64,000 bases of DNA from Ectobius pallidus (lineage: Eukaryota > Arthropoda > Insecta > Blattodea > Ectobiidae). How positions within the stretch are numbered: position 1 is the first letter of the stretch; each line of letters starts with the position of its first letter. Positions 1 through 45,774 of this stretch are shown one piece after another. A program made the position numbers and the translations under genes. Under the pieces are notes generated by a model, which saw only the letters and a list, made by a program, of their open reading frames with translations, searched no databases and was not told the origin of the DNA. The stretch lies in the NCBI GenBank assembly GCA_964059195.1, contig CAXKWD010000003.1, positions 201,462,174-201,526,173 on the forward strand. The letters run 5' to 3'.

Positions 1-364
1 ATAACGTGCATCCGACTGGTCCAACCCAAGGTCAAAGTGGTGTGGAAATTCACCGAACTTTATCAAACTTTTCCTGAATTAGTGTTACTGCACTATTTGT
101 TTGGTGCCTCTACGCGTAAAGCTTTGTTTTGCCGCCAGTCAAAACATAAGAAAGCATTTTCTTTGTTTCATTTTCCTTTCATTACAGGTTCGATACTGTT
201 ATACTATACTGTGATGTGATGCTACTACAAAGCATCGTGGTGTATTGAGCCGATATTGTACAAAATGTTGAAATTCAGATGATATTCAAATAATACCCAC
301 ATCCCAGTTTTGGTTCATGATTTCTGAAGAAAATATGTGGGTAGTATTCAAGTATATTCAGTAT
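1..364. mobile_element. Right end of a CCGTATT-family TA element, cut by the window edge
   Basis: Bases from about 180 to 364 match, with substitutions, the right part of the element at 26054-27190 (ACTGTTATACT, TATTGAGCC, CAATACCC, ATATGYGGGTAGTATTC). The end near 364 is degraded, so the exact terminus is uncertain. Bases 365-466, between it and the FBXO11 exon, show nothing notable. Confidence 0.5.
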
Positions 365-466
365 ATTACAGTAATTCATTATTTCTGCGAACTATACAAT
401 TATATGTGTCGCTAGACTTGACTCAAATCTTATTCAAACATAAGACACATAAGAAACATAGCTTAC

Positions 467-35235
<34,769 letters not shown>

Positions 35236-35791
35236 CTAAAATAACATAAAACAGACATTCTGGCTTAATTATTCCAAAGACTTGAAATGCTGGAAATATG
35301 TTCTTTAAACACTGAAGTCAGGCCTATAATAATTTAATTTGCTTTTGACATGTATGTATTTAGTTATTTTGTAGGAAGTTTGCTTCTCAGTCATTTTGTA
35401 AATCAAATATAATAGCTGATTTGTTGTAATCAAGTTTGATGCACCAAATTCATATTTCGGAGAACAACTGTTATATTAAAGTGAAGGCAAAGAAATAATG
35501 CATTTAAAGACACCGTGTCTATTTAGTTTTTATACACCTAAAGAGAAACAGAATGTATCACATGCATTCCACGAGTGACGGACGGGACACTCAAGAGTTA
35601 GAAAATTCAAAATTAATAGCCTATTTTTTATTTAAATCCTTGATTTATTCCTAATCCAAAGTTTGTTGTTTAATCAATAAGAATAACGTGCGATTTTAAT
35701 AATCCAAAACCATTTCTGTGTGAAATTCAGAAAAATAATGACGTGACAGACGGGACTAGTATTGAGCCTCAAGTGTAGGAGAGTATAGAAC

Positions 35792-36770
35792 ACTAGCTTA
35801 AAAGACCCGGCGTCGCCCGGGTTTTGTATTTTGTAGTTGGAAATTAACTTATGAAGGACTTTCGATTTTTAAATTCTAGGTCCTTATATAGGTACTAGCA
35901 TGTGCCCGCGGCTTCGCCCGCGATAATTATTTCAAAAATTAAAAGCATAATAGTTAAATCATTATATTTATTAACACCTAAATCACGTGGACTACATACC
36001 ACGATTAGATAGCATCGCCTGGTAAAAGCGACCTCAGATTCGAGTTCCTTGGTCCAGAAAACCCCTGTATAGTGAGTTTCGTCCAAATAAAACAATGTTT
36101 GACCATATTAGGGCTTACAACATTCAAGTGATCGCGAAAGTTTAATTTCCAAGGTATGACAAAAATATACAAAGCCAACTGTAATTGTCAAACTTCCATT
36201 CAATTTAATTCCAAACCCATCTGAAACCCACTGGCAACAATATGTTTTAATGTCAAATGTGATTCGGATTCGATAATTCTGTGTAAAAAGGGATTAAGTA
36301 TTCTCAAAAACATTTGATTTTTGGCATTTAAAATCAGAATTTTTCAAAATCCTTTCTTAGTGAGCACCTACATTATGAAACGAAGGTACTGTCAAAATTC
36401 CAAGTCTCTACCTGTTATAGTTTAGGCTGTACGTTGATTCCTGTCAGTCAGGACAAAGCCTTTTATATATATAGAGATTTATAATTTGAAATAGGAAGAA
36501 CGACTTATCACACTCAAACTATTCCCTCAGAAAACGCTTGATATAGTTTTTTATGGCTCATAGAGGATCTAGAATTTTGCATCCCATCGCTTGTACAGTG
36601 CACAGCAAGCCTGGTAAAGGTTTAAATAAGAAGAAACAGAAATTCCTGTAACATAAATTTGTAATATCGAGGCGGGAAATTTCTCACTCTTATGTTACCA
36701 TAAAACCGTTTTGGGGATGAAATTAAACAGAAAGCATTATCACTTTCATACTTTTCTCTCCAAAAACATG
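35792..36770 (-). mobile_element. Helitron copy interrupted by a second Helitron
   Basis: On the minus strand the 3' end reads CCCGGGCGACGCCGGGT, a hairpin, then CTAGT (ending at 35792), the Helitron 3' signature. Sequence 35800-35893 and 36480-36770 is collinear with 21380-21765 on the other strand, showing that 35894-36477 is an insert. The 5' end is not defined; 36770 is approximate. Confidence 0.65.
35894..36477 (-). mobile_element. Helitron, nested in another Helitron
   Basis: The minus strand begins TCTCTATATATATAAAAGGC (from 36477) and ends GCGAAGCCGCGGGCACATG then CTAGT (ending at 35894), as Helitrons with TC starts and CTRRT ends do. The 3' 230 bp matches 38830-39059. An open frame there is shared by both copies but looks like non-coding element sequence. 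No Rep/helicase is present. Confidence 0.75.
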
Positions 36771-36894
36771 TGATATAATATAATAATATACACATTACCA
36801 TACCTCGTTTTGTTTTCTCTATGTCCAGGGTAGAGAAAGTTATGTGATTCCATTATTTTAGTGGATTTCATTCTGTAATATTTATTTATAACAT

Positions 36895-37227
36895 GAATTA
36901 TTTTGATAACTTCTCTTATTTGTCAAAAGTGCATTTCATTTGTTTTTTCCAAGCCCATCTGATACCATTTGGCAACAATATATTCTTTGATTTGGAATTG
37001 ATAATTCTATGTGAAAAGGGATTAATTATTTTCAAAAACATTTAATTTTTGGCATTTAGAATCAGAATTTTTCAAAATCCTTTCTTAGTGAGCCATCTAC
37101 ATTATGAAACGAAGGTACTATCAAAATTCCAAGTCTCTACCTGTTATAGTTTAGGCTGTACGTTGATTCCTGTCAGTCAGTCATTCATTCAGTCAGTCAG
37201 GACAAAGCCTTTTATATATATAGAGAA
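36895..37227 (-). mobile_element. 5' part of a third Helitron
   Basis: It repeats 36256-36477 (TTCAAAATCCTTTCTTAGTGAGC, GTAGACTTGGAATTTTGA on the minus strand), starting TCTCTATATATATAAAAGGC at about 37227. A TCAG/TCAT run is expanded. No CTAGT end of its own found. Confidence 0.6.
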
Positions 37228-37563
37228 GAGATGACATTATTTCTGTGAGTATGCATATGCATATAAAACTAAATGTAACTTACACATGAAATTAAAACCC
37301 TAACACACAGCATGTTTTAATGTAGGATCATTAACAAATTTAAGATTCTTTAAGATGAGTGATATATGACGGACGGAACAGGTAATGTGACGGACAGGAC
37401 ATGTCCAACAACTGCATTTCATAACATTATTTTCAATTCATTCTTGTGTCCAACTTTAGCGTTGTGTATTCAATTCAACTATTATTTTCAACACCTTTGA
37501 GACAGAAAATCCTAAACAGAACTACAGCAGAACAAAAATGACACTTCAGCGAAAGACCAGTGT

Positions 37564-37750
37564 ATAAATAAATGGTGCAAAAATATGTTGCATAAACTTT
37601 CTCGCATGTACGTGTTAAAGGCTAGCACAGAAAAAAGTAAATTATAGAGACAATTAAATTGTATTTATTACATTTTCATAAAACTAACAAGTATCTAGAA
37701 CGGAAAGCATCAGCCTCGATCTTTATGTTCATGCTTTTACCGTGAAATAG
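37564..37750. repeat. Interspersed repeat, second copy of 4894-5090
   Basis: AAATAAATGGTGCAAAAATA to CGTGAAATAG, collinear with 4894-5090. It is followed by (AAT)n and (AAC)n at 37752-37834. Confidence 0.65.
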
Positions 37751-37751
37751 T

Positions 37752-37755
37752 AGTA

Positions 37756-37819
<64 letters not shown>

Positions 37820-37834
37820 CAACAACAACAACAA
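37752..37834. repeat. (AAT)n then (AAC)n microsatellite
   Basis: About 20 AAT units run into about 6 AAC units, directly after the repeat 37564-37750. Confidence 0.92.
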
Positions 37835-38387
37835 CTTGGGGCTTACATGGTTTCCTCAATCTCAAAGGCAAAAATGCAGGATAGCCTATATTGAGATACA
37901 GCTGAACAATAGAAGCAAATGCTGCACAAATGAGTTATTACAAGAGTTTACTGGTAAATTTCGTTGGCCAAGAAATTTGATCTGAACCCAGGACCTCTTC
38001 CCTATTACCCTATACCACCTCACTCTAATCAAGCCCACAGTTTAAAATTCAAGGCGGGTCAAGTCCATCAACTCACCAAAGTCACTGTAATAATATTGGA
38101 ACCTTCTAAAACTCATAACTACGGTCAGTATATTTTATAATATTGATGCTTTAATAGCTTCAGATATCTGTGTCACACCTTTCACAGAAAAAATTCTAAA
38201 GTAAATTTTCTCTCATTTTATCAGGATAAAATTAGGCCTATAACGAATTTGCAGAGATAGGCTTATGGGGATGAGTATTATATCCTATGTTTCAATTTCT
38301 TAAAATAAAAGAAAATGAAACTACTATTATGCCACACCTGTGACACTTCCTTGACATCATTATGTACATAAAAAGCTTGGCTCAGAA

Positions 38388-39059
38388 TCTATATATATAA
38401 AAATGAATGTATGTGTGTGTGTGTGTGTGTGTGTGTCCTTTATGCATTACTACACCATTCATCCGATCGCCATGAAACTTTGGGAAGTTGTTGGGTACAT
38501 TCCCGGGAAGGTTTCTGTCATACTACATTTTTAATTTTAGCTTCCGTTCGCGAGTTATGAGTGAAAAACGGGCAGAAAACGTGTATTTTTTGCGTTTTCG
38601 AAGCATCGGTTTTCAGTAATACATTTCAATGCCAAATCAATTACGGTAGGCTTTGGCTATTTTTGTCATACCTTGGAAATTAAACTTTCGCGATTGCTGG
38701 AATGTTGTAGCTCACGCTGGTCGATTCATTTGTTTATAATGTCAAGGCCGCAGACATATGAAATTTTCAACCTACACCGAAGACTATTATTATTATTATT
38801 ATTATTATTACTAGAGGGATAGTCAATATAGGCCTAAATATGGTCAAACGTTGTTCGATTTGGACGAAACTCACTATACAGGGGTTTTCTGGGCCAAGGA
38901 TCTCGAATCTGAGGTCGCTTTTACCAGGCGACGCTATCTAATCGAGGTATGTAATTCACGTGATTTAGGTGTTAATAAATATAATGATTTAACTATTATG
39001 CTCCTAATTTTTAATTTTTTAAATAATTATCGCGTGCGAAGCCGCGGGCACACGCTAGT
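38388..39059 (+). mobile_element. Helitron with complete ends, inserted between A and T
   Basis: Starts TCTATATATATAAAAATG and ends GCGTGCGAAGCCGCGGGCAC then ACGCTAGT. The preceding base is A (38387) and the following T (39060), the classic A/T target, with no duplication. The 3' end has a GCGTG/CACGC stem. A (TG)n run is at 38408-38437 and (ATT)n at 38786-38812. 672 bp, no Rep/helicase. The 3' 230 bp matches the copy at 35894-36477. Confidence 0.88.
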
Positions 39060-39174
39060 TCTTAATAAAAATGCTATACTAAACTTGTATGGTAACAAGA
39101 AGTTCTATTCAAGCTTCCACATAGGCATAAGTCTAATTTAAACAGTTTTCCTTTGTTTAACTTGAATATTAAAA

Positions 39175-39232
39175 TCATTCTGATCTGGGGGACTGGGGGC
39201 TAAAGCTCCCCCCCCCCCAGATCAGAATGATT
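39175..39232. repeat. Hairpin with 15-bp arms
   Basis: CATTCTGATCTGGGGG and CCCCCAGATCAGAATG flank a loop with AAAGC and a C run. Isolated; not tied to an element. Confidence 0.7.
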
Positions 39233-39921
39233 TTTCTTTAATTGTACCATTTCTACTTAACTTCAATGTGATAAGAATGCAAGATTCTTTAAAATATCTC
39301 ACAAACAATGTTTGAAATTGTTAATTGGGTCAATAATTAGCTTTTCACCGTACACAACAGAAATTCAGTAATCTATTTTAAATGTGTAACTTTGCAGCCT
39401 CGCTTTACATTCACCAGATGGAGTCCAGATCATGCTGTACAAAGTTTGCTGCAGGATTCATAATATGAACATGATAAAATCTTCTGTAATTTAGCAATAA
39501 TTTAAAGTCATCACGGAAGTTGAAACAATTTAGTATGTTTAGTTCTGTATATTACTGTAGTAATAACAGCCAATGCTAAATTCTCTGTCAATCCATCATT
39601 CATAAGCTGATTGTCTGAATACAGTTTTTTAACTCTGTTTGCTTCAGTGCTTTGCACGATCGCTTTAAAAACGCATGGAACCATTACTATCGGCGAGCAG
39701 ATTCAGTTGTGATTAGACCTACTGGTATGATGACTGTGAATTTCAAAGGCTGAACAAAATGCTTTGCAGTGTCATGAGTTAAAAATGGAATATAAACAAC
39801 AGATGAGATGAAAATTTGTGATGACGACATACGATTTGATGATTATGATAATAATAATGATCTTAACGTTTGTAATAGGATAATAACTTCATTGAATAAG
39901 AATAAGTTGTAAATAAAATTT

Positions 39922-40365
39922 AAAAAATCCCTTTAGGCAGGCCTACAGGCTGAGGTAGATTTCAAAGTGCTTTTGGTTTAATTTATTATCGCTGCGCAGC
40001 ACTCTTCATTTTTAGCCTTGGCATGGCATACCTGCAGTAAAGAGGAAGAGCCTACAATCATTTGTTTTGACAACAAGAATAGGATATAATATTCTGGGAG
40101 GCCGTGCGCAAGATCAGCAATGAATAAAATTAGCCAAGCCGCTAAACGAGACAAAATTATGATATTATAATAATTCTTTTAAGTGTGGCCCCTTGGGCCA
40201 ATTTTGCCCATTAACGAACTTGTCCGAACTATTGGGCCTAGAAATGACATAATAAAATTTGGTTCAAATATCTTCAAAATTACGGCAGCTAGCGTGTAAA
40301 GATATATATAAATATCACAATTTTTTTTTTTGAACGGGCAGTGGTTTCGTACTTAGGGGAGCATA
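39922..40365. repeat. Interspersed repeat, shorter copy of 62428-63163
   Basis: Starts AAAAATCCCTTTAGGCAGGC and ends near TACTTAGGGGAGCAT. It lacks about 290 bp present in the other copy (62695-62988), at the join GTGTGGCCCCTTGGG. Class unknown. Confidence 0.78.
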
Positions 40366-40539
40366 TCCTAAAATTGCACCCATCTTTTAATAAATGATTT
40401 TTTTAAATTTTATTAGCAAGTATTTTATCAGTTTTAGCACCCCCACATTAAAATTCTGGCTGTACTGCTGTATTAAATGGAGAAATTAACTGGGAACAGA
40501 CATTACAATCTTACATTACGAAGTAAAGAAAATAAATTC

Positions 40540-41791
40540 AAACAGAGTCACTATCTTAATTTGAATGACATTCTTACTTCATCTCAGTTTGGATTTAGAA
40601 GTGGCATGTCCACTGAGAATGTTACATTTCAACTTACTACAGAAATATTGGAAGCGTTAGATAAAAAGAAATATGCTCTGGGAATTTTCTGCGACTTAGC
40701 TAAAGCATTTGACTGTATAAATCATGAAATATTACTTGAAAAATTGGATCATTATGGGTTCGATAATTTAACACTTAAGTGGTTCAAATCATATCTTTCT
40801 GATAGAACTCAAAAGGTAATAATAAATGGAAATCAATCTAACCTAGGGATTGTTAAGAATGGGGTACCTCAGGAATCAATACTGGGACCTTTGCTCTTTT
40901 TAATTTTCATTAATGACTTGCCCTATAACTTAAGTGACGAATCAAAGGTATTGCTCTTCGCAGATGATACTAGTGTACTTGTAACAGGAACGTCACAAGA
41001 ACATTTATCAAGAATAGCTACAAAGGCTTTTCACGAGTTAAACACATGGTTTCTAGCTAATAAAATGACACTTAATATTGATAAGACCCATTTTACACAA
41101 TTTAGGACAAAAAACAGATGTATCTCAAATCTTGAAATTAATTATGGAACACAAATCATACAAGAAATTAGCAATGTAAAATTTTTAGGACTGCAAATTG
41201 ACCAAAATCTTGACTGGAAGACACACATAGAAATGATAAGTTCAAAACTGAGTTCAGCGTGCTTTGGTTTTGGAATTTTGAATAATATATTAAAACAGGA
41301 TGCATTACTTATGGTATATTTTGCATATTTTCACTCGGTAATGAGGTACGGGGATCATTTTCTGGGGCAACTCTACCCATAGGGAGAAAATATTTAGATT
41401 ACAAAAGCGGGCAATAAGAATAATATGTGGAAAGAAAAAAAGGGAATCTTGTAAACCGCTATTTGAAAAATTAAAAGTCCTCACTCTTACAGGGGAGTAT
41501 ATATACTCTGTTATGTGTTATGTAGTGAATAATATTGATAAATTTCAAACTAATTTTAGTGTACATGGACATACTACCAGAAACATGAATGATCTACACA
41601 GACCAAATAACTCGTTAAAACTCTTTCAGAAGGGTGCGTATTATTCTGCAGTACAGATATATAACAAGCTTCCAAACAACATTAAATTATTATGTATTCA
41701 AAGAAAGAGCAAACCTTTCAAAACAGCTGTCAAGGAATTTTTAATAACTCACACCTTCTACAATTTGGAGGAATATTTCCAGCTTGGATAA
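40540..41791 (+). pseudogene. LINE reverse transcriptase fragment with one frameshift
   Basis: The frame from about 40540 encodes SQFGFRSGMSTENVTFQLT, FCDLAKAFDCINHEILLEKL (motif A), KNGVPQESILGPLLFLIFIN (motif B; the usual Gly is Glu) and LLFADDTSVL (motif C). One extra G near 41352 shifts the frame inside YG-IIFWGN; the other frame continues RLQKRAIRIICGKKKRESCK and, at 41513-41791, NMNDLHRPNNSLKLFQKGAY and YNKLPNNIKLL to a stop. The endonuclease and N-terminal RT are missing. The same family is present inverted at 43866-44836. Clade not fixed (CR1/Jockey-like). Confidence 0.88.
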
Positions 41792-42359
41792 ATTTGGCAG
41801 CTTGCAGTTTCTGTAGACCTATATTATTGTTATAACATGCATGTATTTTTTGATCTGACGTGTTCTATATCCTTGAGCCCCGCTCAACACAGGATCTACA
41901 GGACGAGATATCTACATCTACAAGTTAAAACTACAGTATCAAGCATTTAAAGAATGCTGAAAGGCCAAAAAGAGTATCAGAAAGAAATGAAGCACCAAAA
42001 GTAGGCTAATATCAAGAATATTATAGGATAAAAATCCATCTAGGCTAATATCACTGCCAACACAGCCCAGCAAAAAATATGCCTGTTATAAGAAAGGTCA
42101 TGTACATGATACACCTGAAGTGCTGACGTGGCAAAAAATTGAGTGAAAAAGTGTACAGAAAAGATGCACTTCCTTGGATGAAATGACTCAACATAGGATT
42201 GACTCAGTTTTATTGGATCGTGATGATGTGAGCCGCCAGAAATGACTAGAACAGAACTCATTTCTAATGAAAGTTCAGATCCATGAGAGCATAACATCAC
42301 GTAGAGACCTAGGCTTAATTCATAGAAAACTAGAAATTAACGACTTTGTTCTGTGGAAT
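41792..42359. other. Unassigned sequence between a LINE and a Penelope remnant
   Basis: A probable LINE 3' UTR follows the stop at 41791. An 86-codon minus-strand frame at 42040-42300 has no recognisable motif, and I treat it as chance. Confidence 0.5.
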
Positions 42360-43865
42360 TTGCTACTAAGAAGTCAAAAATCGAGGGGAAGGAGTTTGAC
42401 GATTTTCATACAACATCCCTTGCATGCTCACAGATTCTAGTTTTAAAGTCCCTCCCTGTTTCCCCAACATAAATACCCTCACAATCACTGCATTTTACTG
42501 AATACATTCATTTTCTCATTGTTCGGGCCAAGATGTTTGCACTGGGAAAACATTTTTACTTCCTCTGCCCGTACCATAGGTACTATAGGTAGAGGAAGTA
42601 TTGTTTTCGACTCTAAAATTCGAAGTTTAGTTTTTAGCATATATACACGTTTCAAGGCCCCCTGAATCCAAAAATACTATTTTTGGAAACATGTCTGTGT
42701 GTGTGTGTGTGTGTCTGTGTGGAAGTTTGTGAACAGGCTAGCTCCGAAACGGAGAATCGTATGAAAACAAAATTTCGTATTTGGGTCAGGACCTTCTGAA
42801 GATGTGATTCAAAGATTGGCGACAAATTTCTCTTATTTTTAAGGGGACTTTACATGAAGAAATTTTCGTTTTTCGCGATTTTCTCGAAAACGGCTCTAAC
42901 GATTTTCTTTAAAATTTGCACATGTGTTCCTTTTACTCAGAGCTAAAACTTTTATTTGAAACTTTTTTTCGAAAAAATTCTCTGAGGGTAGTTACAAGCC
43001 ACCCACTGTTCACCCACTGTTTGTAGAAATTTTGTCTTGCGTGATGAACAACTGAATACTCGCTCTTTCACGGCCTCTTATTCTATATAAAATGTGAAGT
43101 GAGAAAGATGTATTGTTGGCCAGGTATAGAGTAAAGAACTATCTGAGGGAAATATTCGATAAATTTCGGAAATTATTCTTTACGGCGGAAAGTTCAATAA
43201 ACGTCTGCAGTCACCTGTTCTTTTTTTTTTAAGTTTGTTATATAGCCTGCGCTTTTAGTCGCATCATTGAAAGAAGAGGTATTTATAGGATAATTAGGGT
43301 AAAATTGTGTCTTGCGATTCTGTAAAAGGATATGTGAATACTGCTAACTTTTTTTTGGGCAGAGGAAGTTATGTGACTTTCACATCAGATTTTTTCAACA
43401 GTGTTTTCCATTTTACATGCTGGTACTGTGCCGTATTTTCAGAAAACTTTCCATATACGTTCGCTAATGCGGGGATTGTATGGTAATCCTGTTGGCTATA
43501 TCTTATATTATTGTTTTCTTTCCTTTTATCATCTTTTTTATAATTTCCTTTTTCAATACTTTTCCATATATGGTCAATTTTTCTACCACAATGCCCATTT
43601 ATTTCTGCTAATGTAAACACTTCTTACCTTTCTTTTTCTAGTGCTTCGTGATTGCTGCATAGACCAATGGCTCTATGAGTGAAATTGCGCCACAAGTTTT
43701 TAATTCCGTGGTGGTGTGTTGAACTCTTGTGAATATATTATTTCCCCTTTACGTGTTTTTCTATACACACCCACACACACTCCATGTTGCTGTAGGGTAA
43801 TCCTAAGGTCCAAAAAGTTTATGCTGCTGTTCATAGATTTTTCAATTGTGAACCTCACTCTATTG
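42360..43865 (-). pseudogene. Penelope-like element: RT end and GIY-YIG endonuclease, interrupted
   Basis: On the minus strand: RFTIEKSMNSSINFLDLRIT, then GVCVGVYRKTRKGEIIYSQ, FTHRAIGLCSNHEALEK, INGHCGRKIDHIWKSIEK, and, beyond an insertion, CSDCEGIYVGETGRDFKTRI then CEHARD. The INFLDLxI...YRK block is the RT end of Penelope-like elements. GIYVGETG with Arg at F-K-T-R is the GIY-YIG endonuclease (second Tyr of the signature replaced by Val). The element at 42559-43368 splits it. Stops and frameshifts are present. The 5' part is missing, replaced by LINE sequence from 43866 on. Confidence 0.82.
42559..43368. mobile_element. MITE with CTTCCTCTGCCC ends and TTA target, inside Penelope
   Basis: CTTCCTCTGCCC (42559-42570) and GGGCAGAGGAAG (43357-43368) are perfect inverted repeats. 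TTA flanks both (42556-42558, 43369-43371), as in PIF/Harbinger-type insertion. The Penelope reading resumes on both sides. It contains a (GT)n run near 42697 and no transposase. 810 bp. Confidence 0.82.
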
Positions 43866-44836
43866 TGGTATGAATTTGCTGGTCTGTGTAAATCATTCAT
43901 GTTGCTAGTATACTGCAATTAATTTGAAATAAATCAATACTGTCTACCGTACCATATAATTCATAACAGAATATATATACTCCCCTGTGAGTATGAGGAC
44001 TTTTAATTTTTCAAATAGCGGTTTACACGATTTTCTTTCCACATATTATTGTTATTGCTCGTTTTTGTAATCTAAATATTTTCTCCCTATGGGAAGAGTC
44101 ACCCTAGAATATGATTCTGTATCTCATTACAGAGTGAAAATATGCAAAACATACCATAAGTAACGCATCCTGTTGTAATATATCATCGAAATTCTTAAAG
44201 AGAAACATGCTGTACTCAGTTTGGACTTATTTCAATGTGTGCTCCCACTCAAGATTTTGGTCAATTTGAAGTACAATGAATTTTACATTGCTAATTTCTT
44301 CTACGAGTTTTGTTAGACAGTTAGTTAATTACAAGGTTTGAGATACATCTATGTTTTGTTCTAAATTGAATAAAGTAGACCTTTCCAATATTGAGAGTCA
44401 TTTTATAAACTAGAAACCTTGTAATTAATTTGTGAAAAGCCTTTGTAGCTATTCTTGGTAAATGTTCTTGTGAGTTTCCTAGTGCTTCGTGATTGTTGCA
44501 TAGACCAATGGCTCTATGAGTGAAATTGCGCTAGTATCATCTGCATTTTAATTTTTTTATTTTATTTTATTTATTGTATGAAACACAAGAGAGATACATC
44601 AATATTGATTCACCACTTAAGATATATGGCAAATCATTGATGGAAATTAAAAAGAACAAAGGTCCTGTTATCGATCCCTGAGGACTACAATCTTAACAAC
44701 CCCTAAGTTGGATTCATTTCCATTTATTATTACCATTTGAGTTCTATCATACAGGTGTGATTTGAACTGTTTTGATCCAATTTTTTTAAATAAAATTTCA
44801 TGATTTATACAGTCTACCACATCATTATCAGCAGAT
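43866..44836 (-). pseudogene. Inverted, decayed copy of the LINE at 40540-41791
   Basis: The minus strand matches 40700-41600 piece by piece: IINGNESNLGVVK, LISINDLPYILSGES, GCAGATGATACTAG (motif C), CACAAGAACATTTACC, and the IYSVMNYMV region, ending at SNMNDLHRPANS where Penelope sequence begins (about 43865). A 50-bp stretch (44480-44530) in place of about 20 LINE bases is copied from the Penelope RT region at 43639-43691. Confidence 0.8.
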
Positions 44837-45286
44837 TTGTCTTGATGCAATATAGGTTGATGTTCTGATTAAAATCTTCAAAGTACAGGCTTATCATATC
44901 CATTAAAAACAAAGAATTTTTCCTAATAACTTTCCTGAATTATGTAATAAACACAATGTAGCCTACCTTTGGAAAGATAATATTAAGTTTATTTGGATAC
45001 TGTCACACCCATGACAGAAAAAATGCTTTTCCTTCTACAAAAAATGGACAGTTTACTAATTACTTAGGTATGAAATGGTATTATAAAATGATATTTCATG
45101 CTATCACAATTTAAAATTTTTAAGCCTGATAAATTCACCGAGTTTTACAACAATATGAAAGTAAGTGGAGTGAAATGTCTATTGTTTCACACACACGACA
45201 AAACTTTGCTTACTAATATAGCCTATTGGGCAAGGCATTTAATGACCATAAAATAGTGAAAAAATGACACAAAATTAAAAATAAAA

Positions 45287-45328
<42 letters not shown>

Positions 45329-45479
45329 AGACCAATAAATTTTCCACATTACTTATATTTAGTGGTTTTAAAGTAATGAATAGCTAAAAGCAATTTAACA
45401 GATGACAGTGCGTTATATATGAATTTACAATATAAAACATCATTATTTCATTGCTAAAAAAGTAAGTAAATCTATACTA
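44837..45479. other. Stretch without recognised features
   Basis: AT-rich sequence between the inverted LINE and the hAT remnant. It may belong to the latter, but apart from the microsatellite at 45287-45330 I see nothing nameable. Confidence 0.5.
45287..45330. repeat. (AAT)n / poly(A) microsatellite
   Basis: About ten AAT units run into AAAAAAAAAAAAG. Confidence 0.85.
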
Positions 45480-45774
45480 CTTGGACACCCTTAGTGAAAA
45501 GTTTGCAATAAACTTGAATTAAAATTATAAACTCGGCGAATATTCTCAAATGAAAACGTTGTCTATTGTCTGAAAGTAATGATTCATACATAGAAAAGCT
45601 CCTCTCTGCCTCCACTGAAACATGACCTAAAATGCTGAGAAAGACCTAAAAATGCTGAAAATGACCTAAAAATTGCCAAAAAATGACCTATCTCTCGAAA
45701 ATGACAAAAAATCCAAAATAAAGGAAAAAAATGCAAAAACAAATTAGCCCTTATTTAATCAATTATTTCGCGAT
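45480..45774 (-). pseudogene. hAT transposase C-terminal remnant with ATGACCTAAAA repeats
   Basis: Read on the minus strand, about 45625-45480 encodes VEAERSFSMYESLLSDNRQR, then FHLRIFAEF, a hAT dimerisation motif. Bases 45620-45740 hold the ATGACCTAAAAATGCTGA-type repeats seen in the hATs at 54792 and 60293. Its end is cut by the element starting at 45775. CAGGG ends are not visible. Confidence 0.7.

Larger units (their letters stand above)
35236..40539. other. No host gene seen: upstream FBXO11 intron or intergenic
   Basis: Apart from the Helitrons and repeats listed, I see no coding sequence. GACGGACGGGACA-like strings occur at 35577, 35743 and 37368. Stretches 35236-35790, 37230-37560, 38040-38386 and 39240-39920 hold nothing I can name. 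Confidence 0.7.

Noticed and set aside
35895..36095. Open frame with LDETHYTGVFW shared with 38851-39141
   Set aside because: It lies at the 3' end of two Helitron copies and is conserved only as part of the element; there is no known domain and the two frames have different 3' ends.
35570..37410. Recurring GACGGACGGGACA strings as a regulatory motif
   Set aside because: Three loose occurrences without symmetry or constant spacing; too little to support a site.
42040..42300. 86-codon minus-strand frame as a gene
   Set aside because: No motif, no conserved neighbour; lies between two decayed retroelements.
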